This document shows positions 1 to 7,162 of a DNA stretch of 64,000 bases, in pieces. The notes beneath the pieces were generated by a model, which had not been told where the DNA came from, ran no database searches, and saw only the letters and a list, made by a program, of their open reading frames with translations. The position numbers and the translations under genes are program-made. The DNA comes from Candidatus Rokuibacteriota bacterium (GTDB taxonomy: Bacteria > Methylomirabilota > Methylomirabilia > Rokubacteriales > CSP1-6): NCBI GenBank assembly GCA_003220265.1, contig QHRW01000117.1, forward strand, positions 1-64,000. Direction: 5' to 3'. Within the stretch, counting starts at the first letter, position 1. Each line of letters begins with the position of its first letter.

Positions 1-225
1 GAAACGCTGCCGTATAAGTACGTCAGCGTGGAGGGGCCGATCGTCGCGGTCGAAGCGGCGGATCTTGAGCGCGACCGGCGCCCCCTCGCGCGCCGTTATC
101 TCGGCACCGAAGTGGGCGACTCGTACATCGAAAGCACGCGGGACGTGGTCGGGAACGTGCTTGTTCGTATGCGGCCAGAACGATGGCTCACTGTCGACTA
201 CTCAAAGCAATACCAGTCACGGTGA
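1..225 (+). CDS. PPOX-type flavin/F420 split-barrel protein, C-terminal part (cassette 1)
   Basis: The last 74 residues of a gene that begins left of the window; the frame is open from base 1 and stops with TGA at 223-225. Stretches such as KYVSVEGPI, ARRYLGTEVGD and the final MRPERWLTVDYSKQ match the C-terminal half of pyridoxamine-5'-phosphate-oxidase-like (PPOX class) split-barrel proteins, which bind FMN or F420. Substrate cannot be told. An attC site begins 11 bases after the stop, so this is the cargo of an integron cassette. Family call rests on remembered sequence patterns. Confidence 0.7.
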   Translation, partial: ETLPYKYVSVEGPIVAVEAADLERDRRPLARRYLGTEVGDSYIESTRDVVGNVLVRMRPERWLTVDYSKQYQSR

Positions 226-235
226 ATGACAAGTC

Positions 236-310
236 GGCTAACCACACATTCCACCTGACGGCCGCGCTCGCGTTCGCTCGCCCGGCCGCAGGTGAATGCG
301 ATCGTTAGCT
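236..310 (+). other. attC recombination site 1
   Basis: Outer core GGCTAAC (236-242) pairs with GTTAGCT (304-310) over GCTAAC/GTTAGC. Inner arms CATT-C-CACCTG (247-257) and CAGGTGAATG (289-298) pair perfectly except for one unpaired base, C251, the extrahelical base typical of attC. A further CGGCCG/CGGCCG stem (259-264 with 283-288) caps the fold. Site length is 75 bases. It starts 11 bases after the PPOX-like stop codon. Confidence 0.85.
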
Positions 311-326
311 GCACGGGCGGGACAAC

Positions 327-755
327 GTGCTTGACGAAGACGAGAAATGGCACAGGGTCAGCCTCAGATTCTTCGGGGATGACGTGGACCTTGCTGCTGT
401 CACGAGTGCGCTAGGGCTGAAGCCGGACGTGACGGGCCGCATCGGTGAGCATATTGCTGGAAACCCTCGGTACGCGATCTACGAGACCAACGTGTGGGTC
501 TATCGCTATACGGAGATGGACGACCTGACCTTCAGCAACCAACTGTCGGAGTTCATCACTCGCCTCGAGGACCGCGCTGAAGCGTTGCGCCACTTCGTTG
601 CCCGACCTGGCGTGACGGCGGAGCTCTTTCTCGGCTTCTCCTCGGGTGACGGACAAGGCGGGTTCACGCTGCCCGCTTCGTTGCTCAGCAGAATAGCCGC
701 CCTCGGCCTGGACGTAACGCTGGACCTCTATCCTCCAACCCCTGGCAAGGCGTGA
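327..755 (+). CDS. DUF4279-like cassette protein (cassette 2)
   Basis: A 142-residue cytosolic protein starting at GTG 327 and ending TGA 753-755. The opening pattern VSLRFFGDDVDLAAVTSALG followed by a GRIGEH turn and an NVWVYR strand resembles the DUF4279 family, small alpha/beta proteins of unknown role often found in defence-poor, mobile or cassette settings. No signal peptide, membrane segment or catalytic motif is seen. It fills the cassette 305-839, with attC sites on both sides. Codon usage is less extreme in GC than the chromosomal genes to the right, in keeping with transfer. Function is unknown; the family call is from pattern only. Confidence 0.65.
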   Translation: MLDEDEKWHRVSLRFFGDDVDLAAVTSALGLKPDVTGRIGEHIAGNPRYAIYETNVWVYRYTEMDDLTFSNQLSEFITRLEDRAEALRHFVARPGVTAELFLGFSSGDGQGGFTLPASLLSRIAALGLDVTLDLYPPTPGKA

Positions 756-779
756 CGGTTCATGGCCTCGCCTGAGGGC

Positions 780-845
780 GTCTAACCAGCCGTTGGAGCC
801 GCCGGGCGGCTTCGCCGCCCGCAGCTCAACGCCGAAGCGTTGGAC
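780..845 (+). other. attC recombination site 2
   Basis: A textbook attC: GTCTAAC (780-786) and GTTGGAC (839-845) are the outer cores; CGTTGGAGC (791-799) and GCTCAACG (824-831) are the inner arms with one extra G (795/796) on one side. The central GCCGGGCGGC...GCCGCCCGC forms the long stem around a TTC-type loop. The layout is very like the 59-base elements of antibiotic-resistance cassettes. It starts 24 bases after the DUF4279-like stop. Confidence 0.92.
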
Positions 846-867
846 GGACGGAGGTGGTCCATGAGGC

Positions 868-1371
868 ATGGACGTGGAGGAACCCGTGACAACTGCTAGC
901 AAGCCAGATCCTCAACACCTGACGTACCTGTGGACCGAGTACAAGTACCGCCACGAACTGTGCTGGACAGCGGTGTACAAGGTATCGGTTGCGGTGATCG
1001 CACTCGCCGCTATTCCGTACGCGAAGGCTGCTGTTCCGAACGACTTTCGGGGCTGGCTGGTCGCACCGCCATTGATCGGCACTATCCTCGCGGCGTTTGG
1101 CATCCTCTTCGTGTGGTCCGAGTTGGACCTCTTCGCTAAAGTGAAGCTCGCCCACCACACTCTACAAGACCAGTTCTTCGACGCCACGCTGAGTGACGCT
1201 GATATTCGAGGCGCAGCAAAGCACGGGCTGACAGTGCGCAAAGCCTGGCGCACTCCCTTCGACTGGTACGTCATGGTCTTCATGGTCGCGCTGCTGCTGC
1301 TGAGCGGCGGCCATGTCCTTTTCCTGCGTATGAGTTACATTCTCAAGAGCACACCGATCTCTAGCCTTTGA
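868..1371 (+). CDS. Three-helix inner-membrane protein (cassette 3)
   Basis: A 167-residue protein from ATG 868 to TGA 1369-1371. Three hydrophobic segments are visible at about residues 36-53, 64-83 and 133-154, with a charged cytosolic stretch between the second and third. The N-terminal 35 residues are polar. I do not recognise the family; the EYKYRHELCW entry to the first helix recalls small integral membrane proteins found as unnamed cassette cargo. It is the whole content of the cassette 840-1465 and is followed 28 bases later by attC site 3. Another start (GTG 887) would remove only a few residues. Confidence 0.75.
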   Translation: MDVEEPVTTASKPDPQHLTYLWTEYKYRHELCWTAVYKVSVAVIALAAIPYAKAAVPNDFRGWLVAPPLIGTILAAFGILFVWSELDLFAKVKLAHHTLQDQFFDATLSDADIRGAAKHGLTVRKAWRTPFDWYVMVFMVALLLLSGGHVLFLRMSYILKSTPISSL

Positions 1372-1399
1372 GGCACGCTGGGCCGGAAGCGAAAGCGCC

Positions 1400-1471
1400 G
1401 TCCAACAACCAGATGCAGCGGACGAGCGCGGCGCAAGCGACGAACGCTCGCCGCTGATCTGGGTGTTGCAT
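1400..1471 (+). other. attC recombination site 3 (array end)
   Basis: Outer core GTCCAAC (1400-1406) faces GTTGCAT (1465-1471); bases after the first G of the right core belong to whatever follows in an array, so the imperfect match is expected at a last site. Inner arms CCAGAT-G-CAGCGG (1409-1421) and CCGCTGATCTGG (1451-1462) pair perfectly except for one extrahelical base, G1415. Inner ACGAGCGCGGCGCAAGCGACGAACGCTCGC forms the variable loop. The pxpA stop codon is only eight bases away on the other strand. Confidence 0.85.
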
Positions 1472-1478
1472 CAGGCCA

Positions 1479-2264
1479 TCAGGCCTTCGGTAGCCAGTCG
1501 CGCAGCGGCTTGACCTGGCAGCCGGCCTTCTCGAGCGCCGCGCGCACGGCTTTCACGATGTTCTGCGCGCCCGGCGTGTCGCCGTGGCAGCAGATCGTCT
1601 GGACGGAGATGTCCACGTCCACGCCATCGATGGTCTTGACCTTGCCCTCCATCGCCATCCGCACGGCCTGGGCGGCGGCCTTCTGCGGATCGGTGATGAG
1701 CGAGCCCTGGATCTTGCGCGAGACGAGGCTGAGGTCGACGTTGTAGGCGCGATCGGCGAAGCCCTCGGAGGCCACGCGCACGCCCATCTTGCGCACGGTG
1801 CGGTCGTAGTTGCCCGAGGCCAGCGCCATGAGGATCAGGTCTTTCCCCGACTCCTTCGACGCCTCGCCGATCGCCGTGGACCACGCCTGGTCCTGCTGCT
1901 TCTCGATCATCGTGTAAAGGATGCCGTGCGGCTTCATGTGCTGCAGCTCGGTGCCCGCCGCGCGGCAGTATTCCCGCAGCGCGCCCGTCTGGTAGCAGAG
2001 ATAGTCCTTCAGCTCGGTCGGCGAGACGTCCATCGTGCGGCGGCCGAAGCCGATGAGATCGGGCAGCGAGGGATGCGAGCCGATCGCCACGTTGTGCTGG
2101 ACGGCCAGGGCCACGGTCTTGCGCATGACGTGCGGGTCGCCGCCGTGGAAGCCGCAGGCCACGTTGGCGGACGTGATGTGCGGCATGATCTCCTCGTCGG
2201 CCCCGAGCGTCCAGCGTCCGTAGCTTTCGCCCATGTCGCAGTTCAGGTCGATCTGCTTTGCCAT
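1479..2264 (-). CDS. pxpA: 5-oxoprolinase subunit A (LamB/YcsF family)
   Basis: A 261-residue cytosolic protein of the LamB/YcsF family; PxpA works with PxpB and PxpC to open 5-oxoproline to glutamate at the cost of ATP. Diagnostic features are the start IDLNCDMGESYGRW, the metal-site-like SANVACGFHGGDP, GSHPSLPD and the C-terminal ICCHGDTPGA. Length matches the family (about 250). The gene is last in a minus-strand operon, 12 bases behind a class III aminotransferase, while pxpB and pxpC lie further upstream. The split pxpBC/aminotransferase/pxpA order is less common than a contiguous pxpBCA. The integron array begins directly behind its stop. Confidence 0.93.
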   Translation of the reverse strand: MAKQIDLNCDMGESYGRWTLGADEEIMPHITSANVACGFHGGDPHVMRKTVALAVQHNVAIGSHPSLPDLIGFGRRTMDVSPTELKDYLCYQTGALREYCRAAGTELQHMKPHGILYTMIEKQQDQAWSTAIGEASKESGKDLILMALASGNYDRTVRKMGVRVASEGFADRAYNVDLSLVSRKIQGSLITDPQKAAAQAVRMAMEGKVKTIDGVDVDISVQTICCHGDTPGAQNIVKAVRAALEKAGCQVKPLRDWLPKA

Positions 2265-2276
2265 CGCTGTCGTCCC

Positions 2277-3602
2277 CTATTGGCGCGCCAGCACGCGGGC
2301 CAGCGCGTTCACGAAGCGGTCCACGTCCTCGTCGCTCATGGCCAGCGAGCAGGCGCCGAGCCCGCGCTGGGTCATGAGAATGCCCTCGTTGAGCATGCCC
2401 ATGAACACGCGCTGCGGCATCTCGGCGTCCTTGGGCCTGGTCGAGCGATAGTCGGTGAGCATCTCCGCCGTCCAGTGCAGCCAGAACAGCGAGCCGACGC
2501 CGGTCACCTGGCCGCGTCGGCGCGTGTTGGCGAACAGGCGTCTCACGCCCCCGCGCAGCCGGTCGCCCAGCGCATCCAGCCGCGTGTACGCCTCCGGCGT
2601 GAGCGCGTTGAGCGTGGCGACACCGGCCGCCATCGTCACGGGGTTGGCGTTGAAGGTCCCGCCCTGGCTGATGCGCGCGCCGCCCTTGCGGGGATCGTAG
2701 AACGCCATCACGTCGCGGCGGCCGCCGAAGGCTCCCACCGGCAGGCCGCCGCCGATCACCTTGCCGAACGTCGTGAGATCGGGCCGCACGCCGAGCCGCT
2801 CCTGGCCGCCGCCCCACGCCGTCCGGAACGAGATGACCTCGTCCATGATCAGCAAGATCCCGTGGCGCTCGGTGCTCTCGCGCAGACGCTTCATGAAGCC
2901 GTCCGCGGGCGGGACGAGCCCGCCGTTGCAGAGGTAGGGATCGACGATGAGCGCGGCGAGGTTGCCCGCCTCGGCCGTGAGGATCTCCTCGCACGCCTCG
3001 GGGTCGTTCCAGGGAAGGACCACGACGTTCTTCAGAACGGCAGCTGGAATACCGGCCGACCAGGCGATGGGCTTCGGCCGGCGCCGGTTGCCCCACGATT
3101 TCGTATCGCCGGTGACGCTCACCATCACCCAGTCGTGGGTGCCGTGGAAGGCACCCTCGAACTTGGCGATCTTGGCCCGGTTGGTGAACGCGCGCGCCAG
3201 CCGCACCGCGTTCATGGTCGCCTCGGTGCCGGAGTTGGTGAAGCGCAGGCTCTCCACGGAGGGCACGCGCCGCACGATCATCTCGGCCAGCCGGATCTCG
3301 TGCTCGGTCGGGCCCGGGAACGACAGCCCCGACTCCGCCACCGCCTGCACGGCCTTGACCACGTCGGGGACGGCGTGGCCGATGACCAGGCTCGTGTAGT
3401 TGTTGTTGAAGTCCACCCGCTCGATGCCGTCGGCGTCCCACACGTGGGCGCCCTGCCCGCGCTGGAAGTAGAACGGGTACGGGTCGAAGAAGGTCGTCGT
3501 GCGGCTGTTGCCGCCGGGCATGACCGCCGCCGCCTCCTCGTGCAGGGCGCGCGAGCGGGGCGTCTTCGCCGCGTATTCCGTCGTTTCCTTGTCGAGGCTC
3601 AT
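2277..3602 (-). CDS. Class III (glutamate-1-semialdehyde-type) PLP aminotransferase
   Basis: A 441-residue fold-type I aminotransferase of class III, closest in pattern to glutamate-1-semialdehyde 2,1-aminomutase and related omega-aminotransferases: PGGNSRTTTFFDPYPFYF, the FTNSGTEATMNAVRLAR phosphate-binding stretch, EGAFHGTHDW, IMDEVISFRT, and TTFGKVIGGGLPVGAFGG with the PLP lysine. The start ATG 3602 overlaps the pxpC stop as ATGA; the frame is open far upstream, but those codons lie within pxpC. Inside a 5-oxoproline/D-glutamate-type operon it more likely moves an amino group on a substrate of that pathway than makes haem precursor; this is inference. Confidence 0.88.
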   Translation of the reverse strand: MSLDKETTEYAAKTPRSRALHEEAAAVMPGGNSRTTTFFDPYPFYFQRGQGAHVWDADGIERVDFNNNYTSLVIGHAVPDVVKAVQAVAESGLSFPGPTEHEIRLAEMIVRRVPSVESLRFTNSGTEATMNAVRLARAFTNRAKIAKFEGAFHGTHDWVMVSVTGDTKSWGNRRRPKPIAWSAGIPAAVLKNVVVLPWNDPEACEEILTAEAGNLAALIVDPYLCNGGLVPPADGFMKRLRESTERHGILLIMDEVISFRTAWGGGQERLGVRPDLTTFGKVIGGGLPVGAFGGRRDVMAFYDPRKGGARISQGGTFNANPVTMAAGVATLNALTPEAYTRLDALGDRLRGGVRRLFANTRRRGQVTGVGSLFWLHWTAEMLTDYRSTRPKDAEMPQRVFMGMLNEGILMTQRGLGACSLAMSDEDVDRFVNALARVLARQ

Positions 3603-4540
3603 GTGGGTACTCCTCCCCCGGCCACCTGGGCCAGCGAGCGTTCGAACTGTTGGCGCAGTCGATGGGCCTCGGCGACCTCCACCGCGCGGAATCGCATGCG
3701 CTGTCCCGGCTTCACCTGGCCGACGCGGCCGATGTCGAACGAGCCCACGGTGGCCACCTTCGTATAGCCGCCGGTCGACTGGCGATCGACCAGCAGCACG
3801 ATGGGCTGGCCGTCGCCCGGCACCTGGATGGCGCCCAGCGCGATGCCGTCGGAGATGATGTCGTGACCGTTCCGGTGCGCGATGCGCGGCCCGGTCAGGC
3901 GCGCGCCCATCCGATCGGACTGCGGCAGCATCTCGTAGGGGCTCGAGAGAAACGCGTGCAGGCCCTCGTCCGTGAAGCGGTCGGCCTGCGGTCCGAGCAC
4001 CACGCGGATCTCGGGCTCGGGCTCGAGCGCGGGAATCTCCGCGGCGGCCAGCCGGCGCAGCGGCGGCGCGCCCGCGGACGGCAGGAGCGCGAGGGCGTCG
4101 CCGCGCCTGAGCGCGCGGCCCTCCACGCCGCCGAGCCGTCCGCGCAGGTAGGTGGCGCGCGAGCCGAGCACGGCCGGCACGTCGAGGCCGCCGGAAAACG
4201 CGACGTAGATCCGCACGCCGGCCTTCGCGGCGCCGATGCGGACGGCGTCGCCGGGCTTCAGCGCGACGGTGGCCCACTGGGGCGCCGGCGCGTCGTTCAC
4301 CGTCACCGGCGCCTCGGCACCCGTCACCGCGATCGCGCACGCGCGCTCGACGCTGAAGCGCGGGCCGAGCACCGTGCACTCGAGGCCGGCGGCGCCGTCG
4401 GGATTGCCGACGAGACGGTTGGCCGCGACGAACGCGCGCACGTCCATCGGCCCCGAGGGCGGAATGCCCTCGCGCAGGTGGCCGGGACGGCCGAGGTCCT
4501 GCACGGTCGTCTGCGGCCCGGGCTCGGTGAAGCGGATCAC
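3599..4540 (-). CDS. pxpC: 5-oxoprolinase subunit C (biotin-dependent carboxyltransferase-like)
   Basis: A 313-residue protein of the KipA/AHS2 family. Family marks are GPQTTVQDLGRPGHL near the N-terminus, PSGPMDVRAFVAANRLVGNP, LECTVLGP, SDRMGARLTGP and QVPGDGQPIVLLVDRQSTGG. With PxpA and PxpB it forms ATP-dependent 5-oxoprolinase. The GTG start at 4540 overlaps the pxpB TGA (GTGA), and its own stop overlaps the next ATG, so translation is coupled through three genes. Length and domain content are normal. Confidence 0.92.
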   Translation of the reverse strand: MIRFTEPGPQTTVQDLGRPGHLREGIPPSGPMDVRAFVAANRLVGNPDGAAGLECTVLGPRFSVERACAIAVTGAEAPVTVNDAPAPQWATVALKPGDAVRIGAAKAGVRIYVAFSGGLDVPAVLGSRATYLRGRLGGVEGRALRRGDALALLPSAGAPPLRRLAAAEIPALEPEPEIRVVLGPQADRFTDEGLHAFLSSPYEMLPQSDRMGARLTGPRIAHRNGHDIISDGIALGAIQVPGDGQPIVLLVDRQSTGGYTKVATVGSFDIGRVGQVKPGQRMRFRAVEVAEAHRLRQQFERSLAQVAGGGVPT

Positions 4541-5220
4541 GCGATCACCGGCCGGTACGTGCGCGCGGCCACGCGCGCGGCGATCGCGTCGTACTCCGCG
4601 CGCGGGATCGGACGCATGCGCACGCGATCGCCCGCGCGGAGCAGCGTGGGGTCGGCCGCCTCGGGGTCGTAGAGGCGCAGCGGCGTGCGGCCGAGCAGCC
4701 AGTAGCCGCCCGGGCTCTCCACGGAGTAGATGCAGAACTGGGCGCCGCCCAGCCCCACGCTGCCCGGCGGCACCTTCACGCGCGGCGTGGTCAGCCGCGG
4801 GAGCTGGATGCGCGCGGGCACGCCGGCCATGTACGGCAGCCCCGGCGTGAAGCCGACGAAGTAGACGAGGTACTCGGCGCCGCTGTGCGCGCGCACCAGC
4901 TCGTCGGTCGTCATCTGCAGGCGCTCCGCCGCCGCCTCGAGGTCGAGGCCCAGATCGGGCGCGTAGCAGCACGGGATCTCGACCACGCGGGGCGGCGGCA
5001 GCGTGGCCGTGCTCGCCTGCTCCACGAGCGTGGCGAGCGACGCGCACAGCGCCTCGTAGCCGACCTGCGCGGGGTCGTAGTAGACGAGCAGCGAGCGAAA
5101 GCTGGGGACAGTCTCGACGACGCCCGTGAGGCCCTTCTGCTGGATCAGGAACTCGAGCGCGCGGACGCGGGTGTTGGTCTCCACGCTGATCTCGTCGCCG
5201 AGCTCGACGCACAGGGCCAC
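4537..5220 (-). CDS. pxpB: 5-oxoprolinase subunit B (KipI/AHS1 family)
   Basis: PxpB partner of PxpC. Visible family features are ELGDEISVETNTRVRALE, YVGFTPGLPYM-type motif (VYFVGFTPGLPYMAG), PRVKVPPGSVGLGGAQ and YSVESPGGYWLLGRTPL. From GTG 5220 it has 227 residues, but the conserved family start (RFLxAGDxALxVELG) continues in frame upstream as RFLAAGD, reaching a CTG at 5244 just before an in-frame stop at 5254-5256. A CTG start at 5244 would restore a normal N-terminus; GTG 5220 is the conservative choice given here. Confidence 0.9.
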   Translation of the reverse strand: MALCVELGDEISVETNTRVRALEFLIQQKGLTGVVETVPSFRSLLVYYDPAQVGYEALCASLATLVEQASTATLPPPRVVEIPCCYAPDLGLDLEAAAERLQMTTDELVRAHSGAEYLVYFVGFTPGLPYMAGVPARIQLPRLTTPRVKVPPGSVGLGGAQFCIYSVESPGGYWLLGRTPLRLYDPEAADPTLLRAGDRVRMRPIPRAEYDAIAARVAARTYRPVIA

Positions 5221-5253
5221 GTCACCGGCGGCGAGAAATCGCAGACGCGGCCC

Positions 5254-6042
5254 TCAGAGCGCCGCCAGCGCCGAGTTCGGCAGGTCGGTGATGAACATGG
5301 AGCCCGGGCTGTGCGTGAGCATGAAGGGCGGCTTGCTGGCGAGCGCCACCGCCTGTGGCGTGACGCCGCACGCCCAGAACACCGGCACGTCGCCCGGCTT
5401 GAACTGCTGGGCGTCGCCCCAGTCGGGCTTGGCGATGTCCTTGATGCCGATGGCGGCCGGGTCGCCGATGTGCACCGGCGCGCCGTGGGCGTTGGGGAAG
5501 CGCGCGCTCGCGGTGACGGCCTTGGAGAGCTGCGCCGAGGGAATCGGCCGCATGGAGACCACCATGGGGCCGTGGAACGCGCCGGCCGTGCGGCACTCGA
5601 TGGAGGTCTTCCACATGGCGACGTTCTTGTTCTGCTCGATGTGCCAGAGCTTGATGCCAGCCTCCAGCAACGCCCACTCGAACGTGAACGAGCAGCCGAG
5701 CAGGAACGCCACGAGGTCGTCGCGCCAGTAAGGCGACGCGTCGGTGACCTCGTCGGCGAGCACGCCGTCCTTGTAGATCCGATAGCGCGGGATATCCGTT
5801 CGGAGATCTGCCCCTGGGGCGACTCCGACCGGTTCCGGCGACCCGACGTCCGTCACCTCGATCAGCGGGCACGGGCGCGGGTTGCGCTGGCAGAAGAGCA
5901 GGAAGTCGTACGCGTAGTCGCGCGGCAGGACGGCGAGGTTGGCCTGCACGTGGCCCTCGCCGAGGCCCGCCGTCACGCCGGTGATCTTGCCGCTGCGGAT
6001 GTCGGCCCGAATCTCCCGCGGATGACGGGTGTCGATGGCCAT
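5254..6042 (-). CDS. DUF1445 putative hydro-lyase (D-glutamate cyclase-like)
   Basis: A 262-residue cytosolic member of the DUF1445/YcsI family. Marks include the N-terminal RHPREIRADIRSGKITG, GHVQANLAVLP, FLLFCQRNPRPCPLIEVT, LVAFLLGCSFTFEWALLEAG, the central VVSMRPIP and the C-terminal FWACGVTPQAVALASKPPF...THSPGSMFITD. The animal homologue of this domain (DGLUCY) cyclises D-glutamate to 5-oxo-D-proline. Placement 9 bases behind a 2-hydroxyacid dehydrogenase and directly before pxpBC fits that chemistry: it could feed or parallel 5-oxoprolinase. The exact substrate is inferred. Confidence 0.9.
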   Translation of the reverse strand: MAIDTRHPREIRADIRSGKITGVTAGLGEGHVQANLAVLPRDYAYDFLLFCQRNPRPCPLIEVTDVGSPEPVGVAPGADLRTDIPRYRIYKDGVLADEVTDASPYWRDDLVAFLLGCSFTFEWALLEAGIKLWHIEQNKNVAMWKTSIECRTAGAFHGPMVVSMRPIPSAQLSKAVTASARFPNAHGAPVHIGDPAAIGIKDIAKPDWGDAQQFKPGDVPVFWACGVTPQAVALASKPPFMLTHSPGSMFITDLPNSALAAL

Positions 6043-6051
6043 GCAGGGATT

Positions 6052-7047
6052 CTACCTGAGTCCGAGGCGGGGCCCCACCTCGGGGTTCACGAGCACGTCG
6101 GGCTTTTCGCCGCGCAGCACGCGCAGCATCTCGCTCGTGACCTGCACGGAGGCGCGCGCGGTGGCCTCCTTCGTGACCCCCGCCATGTGCGTCGAGAGGA
6201 CGACGTTGTCGAGGTTGAGCAGCGGGTTGTCCACCGGGCACGGCTCCTCCTCGAACACGTCGATGCCGGCGGCGCCCAGCTGGCCGCGCGTGAGCGCCTC
6301 GAAGAGCGCGTGCTCCTCCTGCACGCCGCCGCGCGAGGTGTTGACGTAGACGGCGCCGCGCTTCACGAGGCCGAGCGTCTTGGCATTGATCATGTGCTTC
6401 GTCTCCGGCGTCAGCGGCGTGTGGCACGTGAGCACGTCCACCTGCGGCATGAGCGCCTCCAGGCTCTCGACGGGCTCGGCGCCGCGCGTGCGGATCTCGT
6501 CGGCGGGCACGTACTTGTCGTAGGCCAGCACCTTCATGCCGATGGCGCCGCAGAACCGGGCGATGCGGCGGCCGATGTTGCCGATGCCGACGATGCCGAG
6601 CGTCTTGCCCGCGAGCTCGGTGTGCGCGGTGGTGGCCGAGCCCTTCTTGGCGCCCCAGTCTCCCGCCCGCGTGAGCTTGTCCTGGTACAGCGTCTTCTTC
6701 ACGCACACGAGCATCAGCATCAAGGCGTGCTCGGCCACGGCCTGCGAGTTGGAGCCGGGCGCGTGCACGACGGCGACGCCGAGCCGGGTGGCGGCCGGAA
6801 TGTCGACGGTGTCGAGCCCCACGCCATGACGGCCCACGACCTTGAGCTGCTTGCAGGCCGCCATCAGGCTCTCGGTGCAGCGAGGCTTGGCGCGGAAAAG
6901 GATGCCCTGGGCGTCGGCGGCCATCTTCACCAGCCCGGCTTCCGTCTCGTCCGTGCAGACGACGACGCGCGCTTCGCGCTCGAGGTTGGCGTGGCCGTCG
7001 GCATGGATCGGACCGGCGAGGACGACGAGGGGACGCTCGGGACTCAT
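6052..7047 (-). CDS. D-isomer-specific 2-hydroxyacid dehydrogenase (SerA-like)
   Basis: A 331-residue NAD-dependent dehydrogenase. The Rossmann motif GIVGIGNIGRRIARF, HTPLTPETKHMI, VNTSRGGV with the substrate arginine, DVFEEEP with the glutamate of the relay, and LSTHMAGVT with the catalytic histidine are all present. No ACT or serine-regulatory domain follows, so it is a short 3-phosphoglycerate- or phenylpyruvate/lactate-type enzyme rather than full SerA. Start ATG 7047 has a strong AAGGAG nine bases ahead; the open frame further upstream runs through the promoter and a hairpin leader and was not used. First gene of the pxp operon. Confidence 0.88.
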   Translation of the reverse strand: MSPERPLVVLAGPIHADGHANLEREARVVVCTDETEAGLVKMAADAQGILFRAKPRCTESLMAACKQLKVVGRHGVGLDTVDIPAATRLGVAVVHAPGSNSQAVAEHALMLMLVCVKKTLYQDKLTRAGDWGAKKGSATTAHTELAGKTLGIVGIGNIGRRIARFCGAIGMKVLAYDKYVPADEIRTRGAEPVESLEALMPQVDVLTCHTPLTPETKHMINAKTLGLVKRGAVYVNTSRGGVQEEHALFEALTRGQLGAAGIDVFEEEPCPVDNPLLNLDNVVLSTHMAGVTKEATARASVQVTSEMLRVLRGEKPDVLVNPEVGPRLGLR

Positions 7048-7067
7048 CGGGAAGATCTCCTTTGGGA

Positions 7068-7092
7068 AGGGGAACCCTAGCAGGGTTCCCCT
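7068..7092 (-). promoter_or_regulatory. 11-bp-stem palindrome in the pxp operon leader
   Basis: AGGGGAACCCT (7068-7078) and AGGGTTCCCCT (7082-7092) are perfect inverted repeats around a 3-base centre AGC. On the minus strand this sits between the -10 element at 7121-7126 and the Shine-Dalgarno sequence of the 2-hydroxyacid dehydrogenase, ending about eight bases before the SD. It could be a DNA operator for a dimeric repressor serving both divergent transcription units, or an RNA hairpin controlling access to the SD. There is no T-run to make it a terminator. Confidence 0.6.
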
Positions 7093-7120
7093 CTTCCCCT
7101 CCTTATCAGGGACGGCGGCC

Positions 7121-7126
7121 ATTATA
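7121..7126 (-). promoter_or_regulatory. -10 promoter element of the pxp operon
   Basis: A perfect TATAAT on the minus strand (ATTATA as written), in otherwise GC-rich sequence, about 75 bases ahead of the start of the 2-hydroxyacid dehydrogenase. No good TTGACA lies 16-18 bases upstream, so an extended or activator-dependent promoter is likely. The predicted transcript would carry the 7068-7092 palindrome in its leader. Confidence 0.5.
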
Positions 7127-7162
7127 GAACCGGGGTTGCGGCGGGTGATATCGTTCGGGGCC

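Larger units (their letters stand above)
1..1471 (+). mobile_element. Integron gene-cassette array (right-hand end)
   Basis: Three consecutive small plus-strand genes are each followed by an attC-like site (236-310, 780-845, 1400-1471), which is the layout of integron cassettes. Taking the crossover between G and TT of each right core site, one complete cassette spans about 305-839 and another about 840-1465; the first is cut by the window edge. Base composition is visibly less GC-rich than in the chromosomal genes from 1479 onward. No integrase gene or attI site is in the window. With this gene orientation an integrase would lie to the left, or the array could be an integrase-less attC cluster (CALIN). 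The array abuts the 3' end of the pxp operon. Confidence 0.85.

Noticed and set aside
3599..3602. Frameshift between pxpC and the aminotransferase
   Set aside because: The overlap is a normal ATGA stop/start and both proteins are full length.
1471..5212. Very long open frames on either strand across the pxp operon (for example 1584-3767 plus, 1471-3441 minus)
   Set aside because: They are Arg/Ala/His-rich shadows of well-recognised genes, produced by high GC at third positions.
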